This document shows, piece after piece, positions 7,125 through 13,584 of a DNA stretch of 15,709 bases. The translations under genes and the position numbers were made by a program. The stretch is from Bathyarchaeum sp965602795 (GTDB taxonomy: Archaea; Thermoproteota; Bathyarchaeia; Bathyarchaeales; Bathyarchaeaceae), in the NCBI GenBank assembly GCA_965602795.1, contig CBFCZR010000023.1, positions 1-15,709 on the forward strand. The letters are read 5' to 3'. The notes beneath the pieces were generated by a model, which saw only the letters and a list, made by a program, of their open reading frames with translations, made no database searches and was not told the DNA's origin. Within the stretch, counting starts at the first letter, position 1. The number at the start of each line of letters is the position of its first letter.

Positions 7125-7856
7125 TTAAATGATAACCGATAAAGCGTTGAACAAAACGCTAAATCCCATAACAACCAGGGCTACTCCCCCAATTCTTGAC
7201 AGCCATGTTCTGAATAGCGGTGCCTTGTTTAGCAGCCAGCCTGTTGCTCCGCCAAGAAGCAGAAGCGGAGACAATGCGGTTCCTAATCCAAACAAAACCG
7301 CTAGGATGGTGCAGTTAACCGGAGAAAATGTTACCGCGTACAAGAGAAGAGCGATTAAGGGCGGACACAGTATCAGGCCTCTGGTGAAGCCCATAGAGAA
7401 GGCGCGTAAGTCAAACCGCTGTGTCAGTTTCGAAACTCCTAAATCGTGGCATTCTTTTGTTTTGCAGGCGCCGACACCAAATTTTCTTACAAGTATGGTT
7501 ACTCCGATAACTATAATGGCAGCACCAAAAGCGATGGAGGAGTATTGTTGGTAAAAACCGAAAACTTCCTCGCTTATCACCGTGCTTAGCAGCCCAACTA
7601 TTGTTCCTATGATGGCGTATGCCAGTATGCGTCCTGAGTTGTAGATTGAAGTGACTACGATTCCTTTTTTGAATCCTGCTCCTATGCCTGCGATGTAACT
7701 TATGATGTATGGAAGGCAGGCGGAAGCACAGAAAGTGAGCCCATACAATAAACCTAAGCTGAGCGAAGCAAGGTAAGGATTCGAAATCTGCTCTAGCACA
7801 GTCATCTGAAAGGAGCCCTTATTCTTGTTAGAGCAAATACATAGAGACAGTGGCAT
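7125..7856 (-). CDS. CcdA/DsbD-like thiol-disulfide membrane transporter
   Basis: A protein of up to 243 residues with about six membrane segments. Key residues match the CcdA/DsbD transmembrane family: C47-L-P in the first segment (FCASACLPYIISYIAG, also C43) and C164-P-P in the fourth (GLILCPPLIALLLYA); this pair would form the redox-active disulfide. C131 and C136 lie in a loop. The family passes reducing equivalents across the membrane from cytoplasmic thioredoxin. It is the first gene of the six-gene unit. Start choice is uncertain: ATG 7856 fits a leaderless transcript from the TATA-like box at 7881-7888, but the family-like N-terminus begins at Met18 (ATG 7805), which has no clear ribosome site. 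A generic DsbD_2/TauE-type transporter is the alternative. Confidence 0.82.
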   Translation of the reverse strand: MPLSLCICSNKNKGSFQMTVLEQISNPYLASLSLGLLYGLTFCASACLPYIISYIAGIGAGFKKGIVVTSIYNSGRILAYAIIGTIVGLLSTVISEEVFGFYQQYSSIAFGAAIIVIGVTILVRKFGVGACKTKECHDLGVSKLTQRFDLRAFSMGFTRGLILCPPLIALLLYAVTFSPVNCTILAVLFGLGTALSPLLLLGGATGWLLNKAPLFRTWLSRIGGVALVVMGFSVLFNALSVII

Positions 7857-7880
7857 TTAACTATTACCGTAAACCCGTGG

Positions 7881-7888
7881 AATATTTC
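7881..7888 (-). promoter_or_regulatory. TATA-like box upstream of the six-gene redox unit
   Basis: On the minus strand it reads GAAATATT, centred about 28 nt upstream of ATG 7856, which fits a leaderless or very short-leader transcript. It is the only clear promoter candidate for the unit, as all internal gaps are 2-19 nt. Confidence 0.4.
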
Positions 7889-8175
7889 ACTCGCTTTTTT
7901 TATGTCTAAACTGCATTGTATTAACCCTTTTTTCTGCCCAGTTACTGTACCACAAACCTCTTCACATCACATATTTGTAGTCTAATAGAGGTACATTGTT
8001 GAAATCAGTGTTTTTTTCAGAAAAACCAAAAAAGAGCATAATCTGTTGTCCTAATCCGCCAGCATATTAGGCTCCTAATAGCAGAAGATTGTTGAAAAAC
8101 AGCTTTTCTCTGAAACCTGCAGTATCCTTTACCTGTTATCTGTTGGCGTAGAAAAGTTTGTATTTCTTGTTGCTG
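7889..8175. other. Intergenic stretch without a supported gene
   Basis: AT-rich spacer between the PKD-protein gene and the redox unit, both on the minus strand. It holds T-rich runs on the minus strand (about 8011-8035) suited to terminating the PKD transcript, and a perfect inverted repeat at 8065-8080. The only ORF noticed is a 27-codon frame at 7902-7985 (+), without support. Confidence 0.5.
8065..8080. repeat. Perfect 7-bp inverted repeat TATTAGG-CT-CCTAATA
   Basis: Arms at 8065-8071 and 8074-8080 with a 2-nt centre. A further copy of CTAAT at 8051-8055 also pairs with ATTAG at 8066-8070. The tight spacing suits a dimeric regulator's site better than an RNA hairpin, but it lies about 210 nt upstream of the redox unit and 95 nt past the PKD gene, so an operator role is unproven. 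It could instead be part of the PKD gene's terminator. Confidence 0.35.
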
Positions 8176-8691
8176 TTAAGCGGTGGCAGTCACGGTTAGG
8201 GTAGTTGTGTTGCTGCGGCTTATTCCGTGGTCATCCACGACTTTTAGTTCAACGGTGTACTCTCCAGCTATGTTATAGCTGTGAGTGATTGTGGAAAACT
8301 CTTCTTTCGCTGTGTTTTCGTCTCCGAAGTCCCAAACATACGTGACTATTGTTCCATCATCATCAAAGCTAGCACTTGCGTCAAAGGTTATGGTTTCTCC
8401 AACCTCTGCAGTTTGTGGGTCTACAGTGAATATGGCGGTTGGAGGCGCCAGAAACGGCGTGATGAACAGTACCCAGCAGAAAATAAAGGTAAGCGCATAC
8501 GCGCCTACTCCCATTGTAAGAATCTTGGTCGGCTTCTCCACCTTATTCAGAAACAGCCCCTTAATGATGTAATATGAAACAAGGTAAACTGCTAACCCCG
8601 CAGTTATACCGTTTATGAGCGGGGCACCTACTTTGAGGTTCACTACCAAGGTAGCAATTAGAGCGGCGAGGATACCGAAGCCGATTCGCAT
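8176..8691 (-). CDS. Membrane-anchored PKD-domain protein
   Basis: A 171-residue protein from ATG 8691. It has three hydrophobic segments (about 2-18, 24-44 and 58-80) and then one PKD (immunoglobulin-like) domain from about 82 to the end, recognisable by FDASASFDDDGTIVTYVWDFGD and the closing HSYNIAGEYTVELKVVDD. PKD domains are common in archaeal surface proteins and usually serve protein-protein or carbohydrate contacts outside the cell. I chose ATG 8691 rather than the upstream TTG at 8718 because a TATA-like ATTAAATT at 8717-8724 is centred about 29 nt upstream, giving a leaderless or near-leaderless message, and overlaps the TTG. There is no ribosome site. It stands alone and diverges from the small membrane-protein gene at 8992. 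Confidence 0.8.
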   Translation of the reverse strand: MRIGFGILAALIATLVVNLKVGAPLINGITAGLAVYLVSYYIIKGLFLNKVEKPTKILTMGVGAYALTFIFCWVLFITPFLAPPTAIFTVDPQTAEVGETITFDASASFDDDGTIVTYVWDFGDENTAKEEFSTITHSYNIAGEYTVELKVVDDHGISRSNTTTLTVTATA

Positions 8692-8716
8692 ACAATAAAT
8701 AACATTTAATGTCTTC

Positions 8717-8724
8717 AATTTAAT
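8717..8724 (-). promoter_or_regulatory. TATA-like box for the PKD-protein gene
   Basis: ATTAAATT on the minus strand, centred about 29 nt upstream of ATG 8691. The absence of a Shine-Dalgarno site fits a leaderless transcript. Confidence 0.45.
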
Positions 8725-8826
8725 CCCGTGTTTCCGTGAACACCATAACTTTTCACTTATACTTTATCTTACTTTCGCTTCTGGAAGCCTTTCCACCCGC
8801 TTAAAACGGCTCTCACTTACTTAAAC

Positions 8827-8887
8827 CCTCCCCAAATAACCGCTCAGCCAAAGAAGCAAGCTGGCTATTAGAACCGCTTCGGGGAGG
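8827..8887 (+). ncRNA. Candidate structured RNA in the 8725-8991 gap
   Basis: CCTCCCC (8827-8833) pairs perfectly with GGGGAGG (8881-8887), and within it AGCCA (8846-8850) pairs with TGGCT (8862-8866). The motif AACCGCT occurs twice in the internal loop, at 8838-8844 and 8872-8878, one on each side. A TATA-like TTAAAA at 8801-8806 would place a + strand start near 8830. The two-stem outline with a large internal loop loosely recalls an H/ACA guide pocket, but no ANA box follows the outer stem. I know no family that matches, and strand is not certain. The rest of the 8725-8991 gap shows nothing I can name. Confidence 0.25.
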
Positions 8888-8991
8888 AACCTGATCCAGA
8901 AAGACGATTAGCTGTTCATATTCCGACTATGTAGCCCGTTTTCATAAGAGCTTTACATCTTTTCCAATTTAATCATCAACTGTGAACTTGC

Positions 8992-9168
8992 ATGGCTGAT
9001 TCGAACAGCAAAAAAAGTGTGTGGCATAAGGTAAGAGTCATAGTTCTTTTACCCCTCACCATTTTCCTCTGGATGACCGGGTGGACACTATATTGGATAG
9101 GCGCTCAGAGAATGGATTCAAGAACTGACAAAAAGAAAACCACAAAGGTCTTCAAAAAAAAGTCGTAA
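8992..9168 (+). CDS. Small single-pass membrane protein (58 residues)
   Basis: ATG 8992 to TAA 9166-9168. The protein has a short basic N-terminus (SKKSVWHKVR), one hydrophobic segment at about residues 14-37 (VRVIVLLPLTIFLWMTGW, then TLYWIG) and a strongly basic tail (KKKTTKVFKKK, about 47-57). The pattern is what is expected of a real membrane microprotein, with Trp residues near the segment ends, rather than a chance frame. The TATA-like AATTTAAT at 8966-8973 lies about 22 nt upstream and a weak GTGA lies 6 nt upstream of the ATG. It resembles small archaeal membrane proteins of unknown function. Both flanks are basic, so topology is unclear. It precedes the Rqc2-like gene but 157 nt separate them, so co-transcription is uncertain. 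Confidence 0.65.
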   Translation: MADSNSKKSVWHKVRVIVLLPLTIFLWMTGWTLYWIGAQRMDSRTDKKKTTKVFKKKS

Positions 9169-9315
9169 AAGAAACGTCATCCAACAGCATTTACCTGCCC
9201 CCACAATGAATTACGTCATTTCAAGACGGCACCCTTTTTATGCACTAAAATAAACAGAAAACGGATATGAACGAGGCTCTCTCCCTTAATGCGGAAAAGC
9301 CTGTTATTTGTCTCT

Positions 9316-9320
9316 GGAGG
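9316..9320 (+). promoter_or_regulatory. Ribosome binding site that fixes the rqcH start
   Basis: GGAGG, 5 nt before ATG 9326. It rules against the in-frame TTG at 9308, which would lie upstream of the site. It also lies within the small upstream frame at 9267-9332. Confidence 0.75.
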
Positions 9321-9325
9321 GAAAA

Positions 9326-11341
9326 ATGTTGAAGGAAGTAATGACAAGCTTCGATGTAGCCGCAGCCACCCACGAAATTAGCGAGTCAACGAAAGGTGCC
9401 CATGTCTCCAAGATTTATCAAATCGGCACCCAAACATTGCTTCTCAAGCTCCGGAGACCAAAACAGCCTAAACTCCAACTGCTTATTGAAGCGGGAAAAC
9501 GGCTTCACCTAACCTCATATGCGCATGAAACTCCAAAAAGGCCTTCCGCGTTCTGCATGAGCCTAAGGAAATACCTCGATAATGGCGTAGTCAAGGAGGT
9601 TCGGCAACACGAATTCGAGCGAATAGCAATCATGGAGATAAGCACGCGGCAAGGCGACTTTCAGCTGGTTTCAGAGCTTTTCGGCGGCGGAAACGTAATC
9701 CTCGTTGACCCAGAGGGCAAAATTCTGCAGGCTATGACCTACAAGAGAATGCGGGACAGAAACATCCTGCGTGGCGAACCATTCCAGCATCCCCCCGCAA
9801 GGGGAAAGAACCCCACCAAACTGAACATTCAAGACTTTGAGGAAATCACGAAGCTTGGAGAAACAGAGATAGTGAGGGGGCTAACCAAATTTTTGAGCAT
9901 CAGCGGAACCTACGCCGAAGAAATCCTTCTACGAGCAGACATCAACAAAAAGAGGAAATGCAGTTCTCTCGCCGAACAGGAACTTGATAGCATCTTCAGC
10001 CAGCTCCAGAAGCTTCTTTCCCTAATTGACTCCGGAACCATGGAGCCACGCATCGTAAGCAACGAAAAGAACGTGTGGATTGACGTCACTCCTGTGCCCC
10101 TGAAAAGGTATGAACAATTTGAGCAGAAAAAGTGTGAGACCTTCAATAGCGCCCTTGACGACTACTACGCTAAGATAACAGCTGCGGAGAGAAAGGAAGA
10201 AATCACCGAAGAAGTGGAGAGCGAAGTCTCCAGATACAAACGGATTCTTCAGAGGCAGCAGAAAGCGTTAGAGAACTTGAAGGAGCCGATCACAAAAAAC
10301 AAGTCTATCGGAGACCTAATCTACATGCACTTCGGAGAACTCCGTTCGCTACTACAGAAAATCAGGGAAAAGAAAAGAAGCGGCAAATCGTGGGAAGAAA
10401 TAAGCTCACAGCTTGAAGAAGAAAAGAAAGCTAACCGCCCCCCATACATTTACTTCCACTCTCTGGAGCCAAAAAACCAAATTCTCCATGTTTCGGTAGA
10501 TAACCAAGTTTTCTCCATCAACCTCCGTCATTCCATCCAAGCAAACGCGAACAAATATTACTCCCGGTCCAAGAAGGCTGAGAAGAAGCTTAGGGGCGCC
10601 GAGAAAACCCTCCAAGAGACCAAAGCCAAAATCGAAAAAGCAAAAAAACAGGTTATACGACGAAAAGAGACGCAGCGCCCCCTTGTTAAGAGAAGAAAAA
10701 AGCAGTGGTTCGAAAAGTTCAGATGGTTCCACTCATCTAACGGTTTTCTGGTGATTGGTGGCAGAGACGCCACAACAAACGAACTGCTCATCAAAAGACA
10801 CATGGAACCCCAAGACATCGTTTTCCACGCCGAGATTGTGGGCGCCCCCTTTGTGCTGATAAAAACAGGTGGAGAGACTGTTCCAGAGCAGACCATCAGC
10901 GAAGCAGCCCAGCTTGCAGCCTCCTACTCTCGAGCCTGGAGGGAGATGATGAGTGCAGCAAACGTCTACTGGGTGAATCCAGATCAGGTTAGCAAAACTC
11001 CTCCGTCTGGGCAGTTCCTCAAGAAGGGCTCTTTCATGATTAGGGGGTCCAAGAATTTTGTTCGCGGTGTTCCATTGCATGTTGCTATTGGAGTAAAAAT
11101 TGAAGATGACGAAATGATGGTTATTGGAGGACCTGTGGACGCTATCGTCAATCTGACAGAGGTTTATGTGGAGGTTGCCCCGGGAGACAAGAAGAGCAGT
11201 CAACTTGCCAAGCAGATAAGGCATCAGTTGTCCAAGAAGGTTTCTGAAAAGCTGAAAAGAAGCGTTACACAGATTCCCATAGAGGAGTTTCAGCGGTTTA
11301 TTCCTTTAGGCAGAGGAAAAATGAAGCAACACCCAAAGTAA
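9326..11341 (+). CDS. rqcH: Rqc2/RqcH/NEMF family ribosome quality-control protein
   Basis: A 671-residue archaeal NFACT protein (older annotations say fibronectin-binding protein). Order: NFACT-N domain in the first ~200 residues, helical and coiled-coil arms at about 270-450 with the long basic stretch before 455, and NFACT-R (DUF814) at about 460-570, seen as WFEKFRWFHSSNGFLVIGG, DIVFHAEIVGAPFVLIK and the closing FMIRGSKNFVRGVPLHVAIG. Family members bind split large ribosomal subunits carrying peptidyl-tRNA and recruit tRNA for tailing. The pair needed for tRNA contact, usually Asp-Arg, is E98-R99 here. There is no eukaryotic-type NFACT-C domain. The start is ATG 9326 because GGAGG at 9316-9320 is 5 nt upstream; the TTG at 9308 would place that site inside the gene. 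Confidence 0.92.
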   Translation: MLKEVMTSFDVAAATHEISESTKGAHVSKIYQIGTQTLLLKLRRPKQPKLQLLIEAGKRLHLTSYAHETPKRPSAFCMSLRKYLDNGVVKEVRQHEFERIAIMEISTRQGDFQLVSELFGGGNVILVDPEGKILQAMTYKRMRDRNILRGEPFQHPPARGKNPTKLNIQDFEEITKLGETEIVRGLTKFLSISGTYAEEILLRADINKKRKCSSLAEQELDSIFSQLQKLLSLIDSGTMEPRIVSNEKNVWIDVTPVPLKRYEQFEQKKCETFNSALDDYYAKITAAERKEEITEEVESEVSRYKRILQRQQKALENLKEPITKNKSIGDLIYMHFGELRSLLQKIREKKRSGKSWEEISSQLEEEKKANRPPYIYFHSLEPKNQILHVSVDNQVFSINLRHSIQANANKYYSRSKKAEKKLRGAEKTLQETKAKIEKAKKQVIRRKETQRPLVKRRKKQWFEKFRWFHSSNGFLVIGGRDATTNELLIKRHMEPQDIVFHAEIVGAPFVLIKTGGETVPEQTISEAAQLAASYSRAWREMMSAANVYWVNPDQVSKTPPSGQFLKKGSFMIRGSKNFVRGVPLHVAIGVKIEDDEMMVIGGPVDAIVNLTEVYVEVAPGDKKSSQLAKQIRHQLSKKVSEKLKRSVTQIPIEEFQRFIPLGRGKMKQHPK

Positions 11342-11392
11342 TTTTTTTGCTAATAAACTTGGAACTGTCAGCAATTCACATGTTTCTGAGGC

Positions 11393-11414
11393 AATAGACT
11401 GTCAGTAGTCTATT
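11393..11414. terminator. Hairpin between convergent rqcH and DUF2769 genes
   Basis: AATAGACT (11393-11400) pairs perfectly with AGTCTATT (11407-11414) around the loop GTCAGT. It overlaps the stop of the minus-strand DUF2769 gene (11410-11412). A T-run at 11342-11348, right after the rqcH stop, may be the actual + strand terminator. The hairpin could act on both transcripts. Confidence 0.45.
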
Positions 11415-11703
11415 CCATTCCTCTTTGTTGCTTTTCTGTTCCTTTTATGCAGAAATATAGCTTAGTGAGTCCCATCTTTTCTGTTACTGGGCATGCCGGG
11501 CATATGCAACCCTGTTCTTTTGTAATGCATGTTGGGCTTTTACCCAATCCACAAAAGAATAGTTCCTGTTTTTCCTGTGCACATTCATTATAACTAGGAC
11601 AGTCTGGACAGATACACAGAGCCTTGCTCTCCTCGATAGCTTTCATCCGCTCCTTTTCCGTCATCTTAGACATCTTCTCCATCATCTCCTCAAACTTATC
11701 CAA
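11410..11703 (-). CDS. DUF2769 cysteine-rich protein
   Basis: A 97-residue protein that I recognise as DUF2769, a family seen mainly in archaea. After a charged Met-rich helix (1-28) come ten cysteines in two repeats: C30-x-C32-x2-C35-P with C41 and C51, and C66-x-C68-x2-C71-P with C85; C59 lies between. CICPDCP and CICPACP are the clearest copies, 36 residues apart, and each repeat ends in a (F/Y)FC motif. The pattern suggests two bound metal ions or clusters. Start is TTG 11703, with GGTGA (11708-11712) 4 nt upstream; ATG codons at 11685 and 11682 are alternatives. No function is established. Confidence 0.82.
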   Translation of the reverse strand: MDKFEEMMEKMSKMTEKERMKAIEESKALCICPDCPSYNECAQEKQELFFCGLGKSPTCITKEQGCICPACPVTEKMGLTKLYFCIKGTEKQQRGME

Positions 11704-11840
11704 AGATTCACCCCCACCCTGCCTGTCACAAAACTATTTTTCACTACTATCTATTAGTGTCACTTCAACTTAAAATATCTTCTAAAACCTAGCATACCCT
11801 AAAGCAGATATAATTCAGGACGAAAAGAGGGGGTGGTTGC

Positions 11841-12113
11841 TTATTCTTTATTCTTTTTGCAGTAGCAGTCCCAGCAGAGTATCTCACAGTTTTGCTGTGT
11901 AGGTTTTCCGCCCTTTTCAGGGGGAACTATCCAATGTGCCTCCCAACCCTTTTGACCGTCGGGTCCCATGAAAGATTGTCCTCGTTTATTCCAATCGAGA
12001 ACTCTCATGCACATCGAATTGTATTTATGTCCATGCTCTACCTCTAGGCATTCGCATCTGCCATCTGCAGCGCCAAACGCTTTCTTTACAACTTCCTCTG
12101 GAAATTCAACCAT
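11841..12113 (-). CDS. HNH-like zinc protein with altered catalytic residue
   Basis: A 90-residue protein. GRCEC (C20, C22), C35, H60 in WEAHWIVP, the GG turn at 68-69, N75-C76, and ILCWDCYCKK (C80, C83, C85) follow the order of an HNH nuclease fold: zinc Cys pair, first His, Asn, second zinc Cys pair, last His. The last His, normally just after the second CxxC, is Y84 here, so nuclease activity is doubtful. It may bind DNA or RNA without cutting, or use another residue. Start is ATG 12113 because GGAGG (12122-12126) is 8 nt upstream; the in-frame GTG at 12137 would put that site inside the gene. It is followed by the DUF2769 gene 137 nt downstream on the same strand. Confidence 0.68.
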   Translation of the reverse strand: MVEFPEEVVKKAFGAADGRCECLEVEHGHKYNSMCMRVLDWNKRGQSFMGPDGQKGWEAHWIVPPEKGGKPTQQNCEILCWDCYCKKNKE

Positions 12114-12167
12114 TTCCTGTTCCTCCGATAAGTTCACAGCTTTTATCCAAACATCCTCTTTTAAACC

Positions 12168-12809
12168 TTATTGCGAGAAACGCCTATTTTTCTTAATTCC
12201 AGAATAATGAAGTGGTTCGTCTTCTATCTTGCTCGACTTAGCAAGTCCTATCCATCTCGGAATTCGGTTCAGGTATTCTTGATATGAATTCCCATACTTT
12301 TGGAGACAAAACCGCTCTTCGTAAACCACAACAACATGTGATAGGATCATGAATATGGCTGTGAGCGTCAAGAAAATAGGGGAAACACACGCGATGCTTG
12401 TACCAAGGAAAATCAAGAACATACCAAAATACATGGGGTTCCTTGAAAAACGGTAAATTCCCTTGTTGACAGACTGGTCCACTGCAGTAGTAAAGAAATT
12501 CAGCATAGCCACGGTTTCAACAAATACACCCAGCAAATAGATGATTAATCCCGCATAGAACCAGACTGTGCCCAATTTAAGCGGCAAGAATACGCTATAC
12601 GCAACCATAGCAAAGAACAGAACGGAATAGATGTTCAAAAGCTTTCTTTCCTTATCGCTCAGCTGTAAGTCGGCACCAAGTTTCTTCATCACTCCCTTGT
12701 CAATCACTCTCCCCGCTAGAACAGATGGCAAAAAGTTAGAGAAAACAACGTAAACCATGAATATCCAAGCGTTCCATAAGCCCAACTCGAACTCTAGTAA
12801 AGGAAACAT
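12168..12809 (-). CDS. ICMT/PEMT-like membrane methyltransferase
   Basis: A 213-residue membrane protein with five or so hydrophobic segments (about 10-32, 57-78, 82-106, 126-145, 146-163). The C-terminal signature RFSRNPMYFG (120-129), E164-E165 and KYGNSYQEYLNRIPRW (171-186) is that of the isoprenylcysteine carboxyl methyltransferase / phospholipid methyltransferase superfamily, where it forms the SAM site. The substrate is probably a lipid or a membrane-linked small molecule; archaea generally lack prenylated CaaX proteins, so ICMT itself is unlikely. Start is ATG 12809, 9 nt after the stop of the SAM methyltransferase gene, with GGAG 13 nt upstream, so the two are co-transcribed. The C-terminal ~25 residues are polar and basic. 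Confidence 0.82.
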   Translation of the reverse strand: MFPLLEFELGLWNAWIFMVYVVFSNFLPSVLAGRVIDKGVMKKLGADLQLSDKERKLLNIYSVLFFAMVAYSVFLPLKLGTVWFYAGLIIYLLGVFVETVAMLNFFTTAVDQSVNKGIYRFSRNPMYFGMFLIFLGTSIACVSPIFLTLTAIFMILSHVVVVYEERFCLQKYGNSYQEYLNRIPRWIGLAKSSKIEDEPLHYSGIKKNRRFSQ

Positions 12810-12818
12810 TATTTCATC

Positions 12819-13535
12819 TTAACTCCGTTTACTCTTGATCCAAGACAGTATCATTTTACCCGGCTTCCACTCGGGTTCATCTATGTGGGGGAAATTATCG
12901 ATTTTAACCTCTTTGCCTCCTATTTTCATAGCTTGACTTTTCCACTCTTCTAACGTTAGAAGCTTAGATCTTTTCTCTGCACTCATTTCTTTCTTCCACA
13001 TAAACAACAATTTGAAGATGGGCATAACTATTTTTGCTGAGAAGGACCTCCATCTTTCTGGTGCATAAAGATCAACAATAACAACTCTTCCTTTAGGCTT
13101 CAAAACTCGCATAAATTCTCTCAAAGCTACTTCAACATGTGTATGTCGAATAGTGAAAACACATACAACTAAGTCAAAGAAACCATTTTCGACAGGTAAA
13201 TTTTCAGCCGAAGCTTTCTTCAAAAAAATAACATTATCTAAAGATTTCATCTTAATGTTATTCTTGGTTTTTGCCAGCATCGCGTCTGTGATGTCTATTC
13301 CCAATATTTGGCAATTCCCGGCTAGGCGTTTAGAAATGGACACGGATATGAGACCTGTTCCAGTGCCCACATCAAGTATTTTTTGACCTTTTTTCAGTTG
13401 GCAATTATCTAAGATGTGATTGACAAATTCCTCCAATTCGATGCCCGTGTCTTTTCTAATGATTTCAACTTTGTCTAAATCGTAAGTAGATGCCCAAGCT
13501 TCGTATTGTTTCTTCACATCTTTTTTATTATTCAT
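12819..13535 (-). CDS. Class I SAM-dependent methyltransferase (UbiE/MenG-like)
   Basis: A 238-residue soluble methyltransferase. Motif I is ILDVGTGTG (53-61), followed by the acidic D81 in GIDITDAML, SAENLPVENGFFDLVVC (109-125, motifs post-I and II), and VLKPKGRVVIVD (144-155, motif III). The ENLP..NG..D pattern is typical of the UbiE/COQ5/arsenite-methyltransferase group, but I see no Cys arrangement that would point to ArsM. After the core, a helical segment (about 163-200) may contact a membrane or substrate. It begins at ATG 13535 without a strong ribosome site. It heads a two-gene unit with the ICMT-like enzyme, so both may act on the same substrate, for example a quinone, isoprenoid or lipid (inference). 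Confidence 0.85.
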   Translation of the reverse strand: MNNKKDVKKQYEAWASTYDLDKVEIIRKDTGIELEEFVNHILDNCQLKKGQKILDVGTGTGLISVSISKRLAGNCQILGIDITDAMLAKTKNNIKMKSLDNVIFLKKASAENLPVENGFFDLVVCVFTIRHTHVEVALREFMRVLKPKGRVVIVDLYAPERWRSFSAKIVMPIFKLLFMWKKEMSAEKRSKLLTLEEWKSQAMKIGGKEVKIDNFPHIDEPEWKPGKMILSWIKSKRS

Positions 13536-13557
13536 CTTAACTATCTCTTAAACAGAC

Positions 13558-13570
13558 TACGACAGTCGTA
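13558..13570. promoter_or_regulatory. 13-nt perfect palindrome, candidate operator
   Basis: TACGAC-A-GTCGTA. It lies 23-35 nt upstream of the methyltransferase ATG and about 26 nt downstream of the TATA-like box centred at 13588, so it would cover the minus-strand transcription start. That is the position where archaeal dimeric repressors commonly block initiation. Confidence 0.5.
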
Positions 13571-13584
13571 ATTGAACTGCAATC

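Noticed and set aside
7902..7985. 27-codon plus-strand frame in the gap
   Set aside because: No ribosome site, no recognisable domain, and low-complexity flanks; probably chance.
10406..11224. Several long minus-strand frames opposite rqcH
   Set aside because: They are antisense to a clear conserved gene, have no family features, and follow from its codon composition.
11743..11760. CACTA...TAGTG inverted repeat upstream of the DUF2769 gene
   Set aside because: Arms of only 5 nt in AT-rich DNA; not distinguishable from chance.
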